DNA of 7,018 bases from an uncultured Lachnospiraceae bacterium. GTDB lineage: Bacteria; Bacillota; Clostridia; Lachnospirales; Lachnospiraceae. Numbering within the stretch: position 1 is the first letter of the stretch; each line of letters opens with the position of its first letter. Under the pieces are notes generated by a model that had not been told where the DNA came from, did no database searches, and was given only the letters and a program-made list of their open reading frames with translations. The position numbers and the translations under genes are program-made. The stretch covers positions 1 to 7,018 of the forward strand of contig CATZPU010000058.1 of assembly GCA_958422845.1 (NCBI GenBank), written 5' to 3'. Positions 1 through 5,280 of the stretch are shown here, piece by piece.

Positions 1-128
1 CGAGTCCGGACGGTCGTGTACTTGGAAAGATGGCACATTCCGAGCGCCGCGGAGATGCAGTAGCCATTAATATTTACGGAGAGCAGGATCTGAGGATCTT
101 TGAGTCGGGAGTAGCATACTCTAAGTGA
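1..128 (+). CDS. purL: Phosphoribosylformylglycinamidine synthase (PurL), C-terminal end only
   Basis: The frame that starts at position 3 and stops with TGA at 126-128 encodes the last 41 residues of a protein whose beginning lies outside the window. The segment SPDGRVLGKMAHSER followed by a short tail ending in FESGVAYSK matches, from memory, the end of the class I glutamine amidotransferase domain of single-chain FGAM synthases. The His (36-38) and Glu (42-44) of the HSER motif correspond to the His and Glu of the Cys-His-Glu glutaminase triad. The Cys is upstream of the window. The enzyme converts FGAR, glutamine and ATP to FGAM in cytoplasmic purine synthesis. The stop overlaps the next start (TGATG), so the two genes may be translationally coupled. 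The family call rests on about 40 residues but the motif is distinctive. Confidence 0.88.
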   Translation, partial: SPDGRVLGKMAHSERRGDAVAINIYGEQDLRIFESGVAYSK

Positions 129-2866
129 TGAAAAAGAAGATACAGACAGACGGTGTAGAGGAATTATTTGAAATTGTAAGAGCCATTCAAAACGGCGAGG
201 AGCCGGACGAGGCGGTTCAGAAAAAACGCGACGAGCGGGCAGCAGCTGCCCGTCTCGAAGCGCAGAAGCAGGAAGAAGCCGCAAAAGTGGAGGCGCAGGA
301 ACGGGAAGAAGCTGCCCGCGAGGAAAAAAGGGAGCGCGAGGAGACTGCCCGTGAGGAGAAAAAGAAGCGCGAAGAGGCTGCGCTTGAGCGAAAGCTGCGC
401 AGAGAAGAAAAAGCGCGGCAGAGAAAGAAACGCGCAGAGCAGCCAGATGAGGAAGGCAGAGCAGATGAAGCAGACGAAATAGACGAAGAGTCTGCTCAGG
501 GCGGAATGGGCGTATTCCTTCGCGAGAGAGCGAGGGCATTTGGCGAGAGCTGGAAAGAGAGACGCCAGAAGAGAAAGGATGCTTTTGCAGATGAAGAGGA
601 AGCGGATGAAGAATTTGCGGACGATGATTCTTTCGAGGATTCCGAAGCGGTTCCGCAGGAGAGTGCTGATTCCCATGTGGATGTGGAGCAGCTTTCGCAA
701 GGTACAAAGAAGAATGCCACAGCTTTGCCGGATGTGGAGAAGGCTTCCAAAGAGCGCGAAGCGTCCCGAAAGACAGATAAGGATGTGCAGACGCAGGAAA
801 AGGCGGATGTGAAGAGCGGACAGGAGTCGGAAGATGCACAGGAGCTTACTCATAAGGGATGGATTCTGGAAGAAGATATGATGGCGGCAGTAGCCGCCGA
901 CCGTCGCGCTCCGATAGAGGAGCCCGAAGCGCAAGACGGCGCGCCGGAGCACAGCTTTGCGGACGGATCAGGGGAAAGTCCGACGGATAAGCAGACGCGA
1001 AAACTTCCGAAGTTTTCTTTACATGGTGTGAGGGAGCGTGCAGAAACGCTGAAGGAAGATCTCTTACAAAAAGGTTTCGGCAAAAAAGAGCTTGCCATGC
1101 TTGGTGTGGGACTTGTTCTGGCTGTACTTATTATTGCACTTATTACAAATGCAGTTTCGGATTCGATCGAGAGAAAGAAAAAAATGGAGCATGTGACTGC
1201 CGATAAGGGGCTGAGCGTCATGGTCGAGGAGGAGCCGGAGAAATGGTGCAGTTCTTATCCGGTAGTGCTCCAGATACGCGCAAAGGGCGGACAGCCTGAG
1301 CAGGCAAAGATCAATGGAGAGACGTACGATCTGGACGAAAAGGGAATGGTGACTGTGCCTGCCTCGGATTATCTGATGGAACTTAGCGTAAAGGCAGGAG
1401 AGGAAACGCTGACGGCACAGATCGAGATACCGAAGATCGATGCGCAGGCTCCGGTAGTGACCGTATCGCGTGAGGAGAATACCATCGTAGCGTCAGGAGC
1501 GGACAATCGCTCAGAGATCGCGCAGCTCTGGTATGCAGTTGTACGCGACGAGGATTATCTGAAGATACCTCTGTACAAAAAATACACTGCGCCTTTAACA
1601 TTTGAGCCGGATACGATGTACTATTTCTATGCGCAGGATAAGGCAGGCAATAAGAGCGTTCCGCTCGTGACAACGATGGAGCTGCCGCAGGGCGCCGCGC
1701 TTGCGCAGAAAGAGCTGTCGCTTTTTCCGGGCGAAACGGCGTATCTTGAATTACAGGCAGAGCCGGAGGGAGCGCTTCTCAACAATCTGAAATACGAGAG
1801 TGCAAACCCTGAGATCGCAGTCGCAGACGCAAAAGGCGCGGTGACAGCGATCGCAGAAGGCAGCACGATCATTCATGTGAGCGCTGACGGGATAGAGGAA
1901 ATCTCCTGTCCGGTGACAGTTGGAAGCGCCCGTACCGTGACGATCAGCGCGCTCGGAGACTGTACGCTGGGATCGGATGCCTCTTTCAATACTATGACGA
2001 ATTTTGACGCGTTTGCCGCGGTAAACGGCACTTCGTATTTCTTTGCTAATGTAAAAGATATTCTGGAAAATGATGACGCGACCTTTGCAAACTTTGAGGG
2101 AACGCTGACAACGGAGGATACGCGGGAGTCGAAACAGTACGCCTTCAAGGGCGATCCGTCTTATACAGAGGTACTTACGAGCGGTTCGGTCGACGTTGTG
2201 ACACTGGCAAATAACCACAGCAGCGATTACGGCGCGCAGAGCAATGCGGATACAAAGCAGTATCTGGCAGGGGCAGGCATTGATTACTGCACCGGAGACG
2301 AGATCGTAGTCAAGGACGTAAACGGTATCAGCACGGCGTTTATCGGCATATACGTACTGGATGAAGGGCTCGCAAAAGAGACGCAGGTGAAGGAGACGAT
2401 TGCGGCTGCGAAAGCGCAGGGAGCGCAGCTTGTCATTATGGCGTTCCACTGGGGAACTGAGAAGGCGACAGAGCCGGACGCTACGCAGATCACTTTAGCG
2501 CATGCGGCAGTAGATGCAGGAGCGGATCTTGTGGTTGGCCATCATCCGCATGTACTTCAGGGTATTGAGAAGTACAATGGAAAATACATTGCGTACAGTC
2601 TTGGAAATTTCTGCTTTGGCGGAAACAGTACGCCGTCCGATATGGACACGATTATTTTCCGACAGACGTTTCACGTCACAAAGGACGGTGTGGAGCCGGA
2701 TGCAGACGTAGAGATCATTCCGTGTTCGGTTTCTTCGGTGGCAGGATATAATAATTATCAGCCGACTCCGGCGCAGGGCAGCGAGGCGGAACGTATCATG
2801 GAGAAGCTGAATGAATGCAGCAGCGCATACGGGCAGACGTTTACTGCGTCCACAGGACTTGAATAA
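128..2866 (+). CDS. Large membrane-anchored CapA-family protein with hendecad helix, Ig-like domain and PGA_cap domain
   Basis: This protein has 912 residues from ATG 128. GTG 125 is the only other start, because TAA at 122-124 closes the frame. A cytoplasmic charged helix (about 31-104) contains six 11-residue repeats. It is followed by an acidic, Ser-rich linker, one membrane segment (322-340, LAMLGVGLVLAVLIIALIT), an extracellular beta region (about 366-520), a BIG2-type Ig-like domain (about 525-598) and a C-terminal CapA/PGA_cap domain (about 603-870). CapA hallmarks are present: GDCTLG (610-615), NFEG (655-658), NNH (695-697), FHWGTE (773-778), GHHPH (804-808) and SLGNF (824-828). These correspond to the His/Asp/Asn/Glu residues of a metallophosphoesterase-like site. 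CapA acts in poly-gamma-glutamate capsule export or anchoring, but no capB or capC is visible here and usual CapA proteins are only about 350-400 residues. The role is therefore inferred as cell-surface and otherwise unknown. Ribosome binding is weak (GGGAG 107-111), which fits coupling to purL. Confidence 0.9.
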   Translation: MKKKIQTDGVEELFEIVRAIQNGEEPDEAVQKKRDERAAAARLEAQKQEEAAKVEAQEREEAAREEKREREETAREEKKKREEAALERKLRREEKARQRKKRAEQPDEEGRADEADEIDEESAQGGMGVFLRERARAFGESWKERRQKRKDAFADEEEADEEFADDDSFEDSEAVPQESADSHVDVEQLSQGTKKNATALPDVEKASKEREASRKTDKDVQTQEKADVKSGQESEDAQELTHKGWILEEDMMAAVAADRRAPIEEPEAQDGAPEHSFADGSGESPTDKQTRKLPKFSLHGVRERAETLKEDLLQKGFGKKELAMLGVGLVLAVLIIALITNAVSDSIERKKKMEHVTADKGLSVMVEEEPEKWCSSYPVVLQIRAKGGQPEQAKINGETYDLDEKGMVTVPASDYLMELSVKAGEETLTAQIEIPKIDAQAPVVTVSREENTIVASGADNRSEIAQLWYAVVRDEDYLKIPLYKKYTAPLTFEPDTMYYFYAQDKAGNKSVPLVTTMELPQGAALAQKELSLFPGETAYLELQAEPEGALLNNLKYESANPEIAVADAKGAVTAIAEGSTIIHVSADGIEEISCPVTVGSARTVTISALGDCTLGSDASFNTMTNFDAFAAVNGTSYFFANVKDILENDDATFANFEGTLTTEDTRESKQYAFKGDPSYTEVLTSGSVDVVTLANNHSSDYGAQSNADTKQYLAGAGIDYCTGDEIVVKDVNGISTAFIGIYVLDEGLAKETQVKETIAAAKAQGAQLVIMAFHWGTEKATEPDATQITLAHAAVDAGADLVVGHHPHVLQGIEKYNGKYIAYSLGNFCFGGNSTPSDMDTIIFRQTFHVTKDGVEPDADVEIIPCSVSSVAGYNNYQPTPAQGSEAERIMEKLNECSSAYGQTFTASTGLE

Positions 2867-2880
2867 AGAGATAGAGCAAA

Positions 2881-2910
2881 AAGGTGCAACGATACGTTGC
2901 ATCTTTTTTT
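2881..2910 (+). terminator. Rho-independent terminator after the CapA-family gene
   Basis: The arms AAGGTGCAACG (2881-2891) and CGTTGCATCTT (2895-2905) pair over 11 positions with one G-U wobble around a three-base ATA loop. The right arm runs into seven T residues (2904-2910). It lies 14 bases after the CapA stop. The run of A on the left (2878-2882) means it could also stop transcription from the other strand. Confidence 0.92.
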
Positions 2911-2986
2911 GCCGCAGACTGATTTTGAGTATCTTAACCAGTGCCATACAGCAAAAAGAATGAATGACACTAATTGTTTCTGTATG

Positions 2987-3015
2987 TTGAAAAAGATTTG
3001 TGAAAATGATATGAT
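2987..3015 (+). promoter_or_regulatory. Sigma-A type promoter with extended -10 for the Y1-like gene
   Basis: TTGAAA (2987-2992) and TATGAT (3010-3015) are separated by 17 bases, and TG at 3007-3008 gives an extended -10. Transcription should begin near 3022, leaving a leader of about 60 bases before ATG 3083. It lies downstream of the CapA terminator, so the next gene forms its own unit. Confidence 0.8.
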
Positions 3016-3082
3016 GGACATGCGAGGGGCAGTATCGCGCAATGGATCTTTTCTAACGTTAATTAAGAGGGGGGCAGTCTAC

Positions 3083-3616
3083 ATGTCATATCAGAACAAA
3101 TCAATAAAAAAAGTCTATTATCATATCTTGAAAGGAAGCCGCTATATTCTTGCTGATGAGAGAAACAAGAAGAAATTGCTGGATATTGTCCTTGGCATCT
3201 ATCGGGAAAATGACTGGAATGTATGCGCATTTTGTGTCATGGACGAGAGCATGTACTTTGTGACAGAGGCAAGAGAGCAGGATGCAGTGCGCCATGAGAT
3301 CAGGAGAGCAATAGACGAGTTTTTCACAAAATGTAAAGAAAATATACCGCAGCTTCGCGGGTGCGTCCCGTTTTTGATGTCGTACAGTTTGGAAGAACTC
3401 GATACACTGGAGACGGCTGCCCGATATTGCAGGCAGATACACCGTCTGCCGCTTGAAGCCGGATACGTGGGGCGTATCGAGGATTACTGGTGGAGCAGCT
3501 ACCGCACCTATACCGGAGAATACGAGTGGGACGGCGTGGACTGCCGGCTGTTTTTCCGGTTTTTTTCACTGAATCCGGAGACTGCGAGAAAAAAGCTGCT
3601 TTGCTTTCACGAGTAG
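3083..3616 (+). CDS. Y1 (REP-associated/IS200-like) transposase-type protein with degenerate active site
   Basis: The start at 3083 is chosen because AGAGGGGG (3066-3073) lies nine bases upstream and the promoter at 2987-3015 would fall inside any longer reading. The protein has 177 residues. Residues 13-65 (YYHILKGSRYILADERNKKK, then an AFCVMDES block) and 112-141 (RQIHRLPLEAGYV, then EDYWWSSYRTYTG) follow the order of REP-associated Y1 transposases, which typically show YHV..RGN, LMxNHxHLL, RYIHxNPVxAGLV and YxWSSYxxYLG. The single-strand nicking site is not intact. The HUH motif reads S56-M57-Y58 instead of His-x-His, and the usual catalytic Tyr aligns with Q118 of RQIHRLP. Another Tyr (Y115) lies three residues earlier. 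The middle part of the domain is also poorly conserved. The frame is fully open, which suggests a retained, possibly DNA-binding role rather than transposition. Family membership is inferred by eye. Confidence 0.72.
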   Translation: MSYQNKSIKKVYYHILKGSRYILADERNKKKLLDIVLGIYRENDWNVCAFCVMDESMYFVTEAREQDAVRHEIRRAIDEFFTKCKENIPQLRGCVPFLMSYSLEELDTLETAARYCRQIHRLPLEAGYVGRIEDYWWSSYRTYTGEYEWDGVDCRLFFRFFSLNPETARKKLLCFHE

Positions 3617-3714
3617 GGTAGGGAAAATATCTGTTTAATATAATAACGAAACAGAGGGAGAGATGTAACGGCTTTTTTGAACTTAATTTTTGGCTGAACA
3701 TAATGCTGCGCATG

Positions 3715-3743
3715 TTGAATATGGTGTAAAAATAGTGTATTAT
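3715..3743 (+). promoter_or_regulatory. Candidate sigma-A promoter upstream of the small-protein/GNAT operon
   Basis: TTGAAT (3715-3720) and TATTAT (3738-3743) are separated by 17 bases. Transcription would begin near 3750, giving a long leader before ATG 3840 or ATG 3906. In such AT-rich DNA chance matches are common, but the spacing is ideal. Confidence 0.5.
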
Positions 3744-3800
3744 GTAAGCAAGAAATATGGTTGATTACTTCTAATTACAACATAATTTTTATATATTTTT

Positions 3801-3809
3801 TGATATAAT
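3801..3809 (+). promoter_or_regulatory. Extended -10 promoter element close to the small-protein gene
   Basis: TGATATAAT (3801-3809) is a perfect -10 with the TGn extension. No good -35 lies 16-18 bases upstream, only CATAAT at 3781-3786. Extended -10 promoters can work without a -35. Transcription would begin near 3816. Confidence 0.5.
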
Positions 3810-3905
3810 CCTTTCAATGCTGGTTTAGAGAGGATTGTTATGGTTAAAGATACTCAAAATAAACATCTAAAAAAAGATTTAAAAATACCAAAGGAGGCGA
3901 AAAAT

Positions 3906-4055
3906 ATGGCAGTATTTTCAAAACCTGCAAATTTTGCTTTTCAGGTTGCAGAGTCTAAAACAGAATCTTTTGTAAAAAAGGATACGCGTCCGGGCTTTAT
4001 AAAGACCATAGAAAAATTTAAAAAGCACGGAGGAAAAACAACTTCTACAAAATGA
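3906..4055 (+). CDS. Small basic protein overlapping the GNAT gene, possible antitoxin
   Basis: I do not recognise this family. ATG 3906 is preferred because AAGGAGG (3891-3897) lies eight bases upstream, the best ribosome binding site in the island. It gives 49 residues. ATG 3840, with a weaker AGAGAGGA (3827-3834), would give 71 residues and a Lys-rich N-terminal extension. The protein begins MAVFSKPANFAFQV, has a central Ser/Lys segment and ends in a strongly basic stretch (KFKKHGGKTTSTK). There is no membrane segment and no visible ribbon-helix-helix or helix-turn-helix. Its TGA overlaps the ATG of the GNAT gene in an ATGA arrangement, which indicates translational coupling. A small protein directly upstream of and coupled to a GNAT resembles type II toxin-antitoxin operons, so an antitoxin role is a reasonable but untested inference. 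Confidence 0.65.
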   Translation: MAVFSKPANFAFQVAESKTESFVKKDTRPGFIKTIEKFKKHGGKTTSTK

Positions 4056-4597
4056 GTAAATTTAATTATGCATATGGTAACGAAGTAAACTACACCATAG
4101 AAAAACTAACAGAAAAAAACAAAGCCTACACAGAAAGTTTTGATTGTGGGAATGAAGAAATCAACGATTATCTTAAAAATAAAGCAATAGAGGATGATAT
4201 AGGGGTTACTTATTTAGTGATAGATGAATTCAATACTGTTGTGGGATATTGCACAATTGCCTGTTCAGGGATAACGCACAAATATCAAGACAATATAAGG
4301 ACAATCCCATCCATTGAAATTCGGTATTTTGCTATTGACAGTAAATTACAGAAACTCCAATACGACAAAACAGATATACATTATTATTTTAGTGATTATG
4401 TAATGTCCGAATTTATGTATAAATGTTCAGAAATAGCTGAAAATATTATTGCCGCAAGATATATCATTCTCTATTCGGTTGAAAATGCAGTGAAATTTTA
4501 TACTCGTTTGGGCTTTTGTGATTTTATTGAATTTTTTGAGCCTAATAAATATAGATATATTGATGGTTGTAAGCCAATGTATATTGAGATCCCATAA
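4052..4597 (+). CDS. GNAT-family N-acetyltransferase, resembling TacT/AtaT-type toxins
   Basis: This 181-residue protein has the order of GNAT enzymes, which transfer acetyl from acetyl-CoA to an amine. FDCGNEEINDYLKNKA (30-45) resembles the N-terminal motif of TacT/AtaT toxins, which acetylate aminoacyl-tRNA. VVGYCTIACSG (63-73) is a core strand and IPSIEIRYFAID (85-96) is the motif A strand. YSVENAVKFYTRLGF (141-155) is motif B, with Y150 at the place of the catalytic Tyr. The usual acyl-CoA loop (Q/R-x-x-G-x-G/A) is not present: the strand continues as LQKLQYD, followed by IHYYFSD (109-115). A group of Clostridia GNAT proteins with this form is familiar to me, so it may be a natural variant. 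Start ATG 4052 overlaps the upstream gene. GGAGG at 4029-4033 is too far for normal initiation, so coupling is likely. Two stops occur in tandem. Substrate unknown. Confidence 0.82.
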   Translation: MSKFNYAYGNEVNYTIEKLTEKNKAYTESFDCGNEEINDYLKNKAIEDDIGVTYLVIDEFNTVVGYCTIACSGITHKYQDNIRTIPSIEIRYFAIDSKLQKLQYDKTDIHYYFSDYVMSEFMYKCSEIAENIIAARYIILYSVENAVKFYTRLGFCDFIEFFEPNKYRYIDGCKPMYIEIP

Positions 4598-4598
4598 T

Positions 4599-4612
4599 AA
4601 CACAGGTGTGTT
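4599..4612. repeat. Short perfect palindrome just after the GNAT stop
   Basis: AACACA (4599-4604), GG, TGTGTT (4607-4612) is a perfect six-base inverted repeat two bases after the GNAT stop. It could form a small RNA hairpin and serve as a weak transcription end, but no T run follows. It might equally be a protein-binding site. Confidence 0.35.
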
Positions 4613-4654
4613 CCTTAACGAATAACAAATTGTGAAGGGACATTTTATTGTATC

Positions 4655-4800
4655 TTACCACGTATATCCACAATTATTACACTTCCAAGTTTTACCGATT
4701 TTCTTAGTAAACAGACCAAATAAACCTACAGAAGTAGAACGTTCTACACCGGAGATTTTTGGGTGTTGGCAGAATGGCAGGTAGGGCATTTTTCTTCCCG
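4655..4800 (-). pseudogene. Zinc-ribbon protein fragment, frameshifted and lacking its start
   Basis: Read on the minus strand, 4800 to about 4757 gives REEKCPTCHSANTQK. After a one-base shift in a run of five A (minus strand, 4756-4760) it continues KISGVERSTSVGLFGLFTK, then KIGKTWKCNNCGYTW and TAA (4655-4657). Restoring one A joins the halves into a compact zinc ribbon with CPTC (4777-4788) and CNNCGYTW. This layout (CPxCxS..KIS, small hydrophobic middle, KxxKCxxCGYxW) is common in small Firmicutes proteins of unknown role. No ATG or ribosome binding site is visible upstream, where recombinase-derived sequence begins. The gene is therefore both truncated at the 5' side and frameshifted. It converges on the GNAT gene. 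The call rests on two metal-binding pairs and an exact frame repair. Confidence 0.65.
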
Positions 4801-4819
4801 ACAAGACTCGGAACAGGAC

Positions 4820-5020
4820 GCTAGGGATGAAAGGAGAGAGCCAGAACTGTTACCGAGAATAACTTCGCATGTGTTACGGCATACGGCATGTACGAATATG
4901 GTTGCAAGAGGAATAGCACTTGACGTAGTGAAAGCTATGTCAATGGTGTCAGATTGGTGTCAAAGCAGAATAAAACGTCGGTTTCAAATCAGAAGACGCA
5001 TCAAAAATCCCTATTTATAG
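4820..5020 (+). pseudogene. Tyrosine recombinase/integrase C-terminal remnant
   Basis: The open frame 4763-5020 becomes recognisable from about 4820. EPELLPRITSHVLRHTACTN and then M-V-A-R-G-I-A-L-D-V-V-K-A-M match the box II region of Tn916-type and phage tyrosine recombinases (xLPHxxxHxLRHTxxTxMxxxGxxxKxxQxxMGH). The catalytic HxLR signature is intact, with His at 4868-4870 and Arg at 4877-4879. The expected following part with the second His and the nucleophilic Tyr is missing: the sequence changes after VVKAM to a Trp-Cys and Arg-rich tail. The core-binding domain and first catalytic Arg are also absent. The piece therefore cannot recombine and marks a past integration. The 5' part of the open frame (4763-4800) is antisense to the zinc-ribbon fragment. 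Confidence 0.75.
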
Positions 5021-5030
5021 GGTATTTCTA
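5004..5030 (+). terminator. Weak terminator-like hairpin at the recombinase remnant end
   Basis: CCCTAT (5009-5014) and ATAGGG (5017-5022) form a short hairpin overlapping the TAG stop. It is preceded by five A and followed by the broken T-rich stretch TATTTCTAT. The loop must open to at least four bases, leaving about five pairs, so it is a weak terminator at best. Confidence 0.35.
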
Positions 5031-5244
5031 TACTTACTAAAGTAAATCATATCTTTTTCTTAATAAAATCTAAATACTATGACAAATGAAAAGAAACGTG
5101 TTAGAATGCTTTCAAACAAAACCTGATGCGGTATATGGGAGATGTTTTGCGTACATATTTCGTGCGGGACATTTTGTATACTGTCAGGAGAGTCAGAAGA
5201 TACATTCGGTAAGTGTACAGACCGGATTTTTATGATAGTTTGAA

Positions 5245-5251
5245 GGGGAGG
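5245..5251 (+). promoter_or_regulatory. Strong ribosome binding site left without a start codon
   Basis: GGGGAGG lies six bases before AAATAAGAG (5256-5264), where a start would be expected. No ATG, GTG or TTG is in frame there. The nearest in-frame start is TTG 5281, 29 bases away. The site appears to belong to the original lipoprotein start. Confidence 0.6.
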
Positions 5252-5280
5252 ATCAAAATAAGAGAAAAAAGAGTCTTATC

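Larger units (their letters stand above)
3617..3905. other. Gene-poor gap with promoter signals ahead of the small-protein/GNAT pair
   Basis: No gene is supported here. The sequence becomes markedly AT-rich from about 3720. It holds a TATAAT (3639-3644) without a credible -35, a purine-rich AGAGGGAGAG (3653-3662) directly before ATG-TAA (3663-3668), and the two promoter candidates listed separately. No intrinsic terminator for the Y1-like gene is evident. The left junction of the presumed inserted DNA is probably in this gap. Confidence 0.5.
3640..5080. mobile_element. AT-rich accessory island, probable scar of an integrated element
   Basis: This block is clearly richer in A+T than the sequence on both sides. 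It contains, in order, a small basic protein gene, a GNAT gene, a frameshifted opposite-strand zinc-ribbon fragment and the C-terminal fragment of a tyrosine recombinase. A recombinase scrap at one edge with intact cargo is the usual look of a decayed integrative element. I could not define attachment sites, and the boundaries are estimates from composition and gene content. Confidence is for transferred origin, not for exact ends. Confidence 0.45.

Noticed and set aside
164..952. Long open frame on the minus strand inside the CapA-family gene
   Set aside because: It is antisense to the repetitive, charged 5' part of that gene. The open frame follows from its biased codons, and no ribosome binding site or recognisable domain is visible.
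2897..3082. N-terminal extension of the Y1-like protein from ATG 2897
   Set aside because: The extension begins inside the terminator hairpin, spans the promoter and lacks a ribosome binding site. ATG 3083 has a strong one.
3631..3654. CTGTTT/AAACAG inverted repeat after the Y1-like gene, considered as its terminator
   Set aside because: It has only six weak pairs with a 12-base AT-rich loop and no T run after it.
3614..5024. TAGGGTA direct repeat at 3614-3620 and 5018-5024, considered as target-site duplication or att sites of the island
   Set aside because: It is only seven bases, includes a stop codon in both cases, and has no extended similarity, so chance is likely.
5086..5235. 49-codon plus-strand ORF beginning MKRNVLECFQTKPD
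   Set aside because: It has no ribosome binding site before ATG 5086 and no recognisable motif, and it lies in a gap at the edge of decayed mobile DNA. It could be a remnant, but nothing supports a gene.
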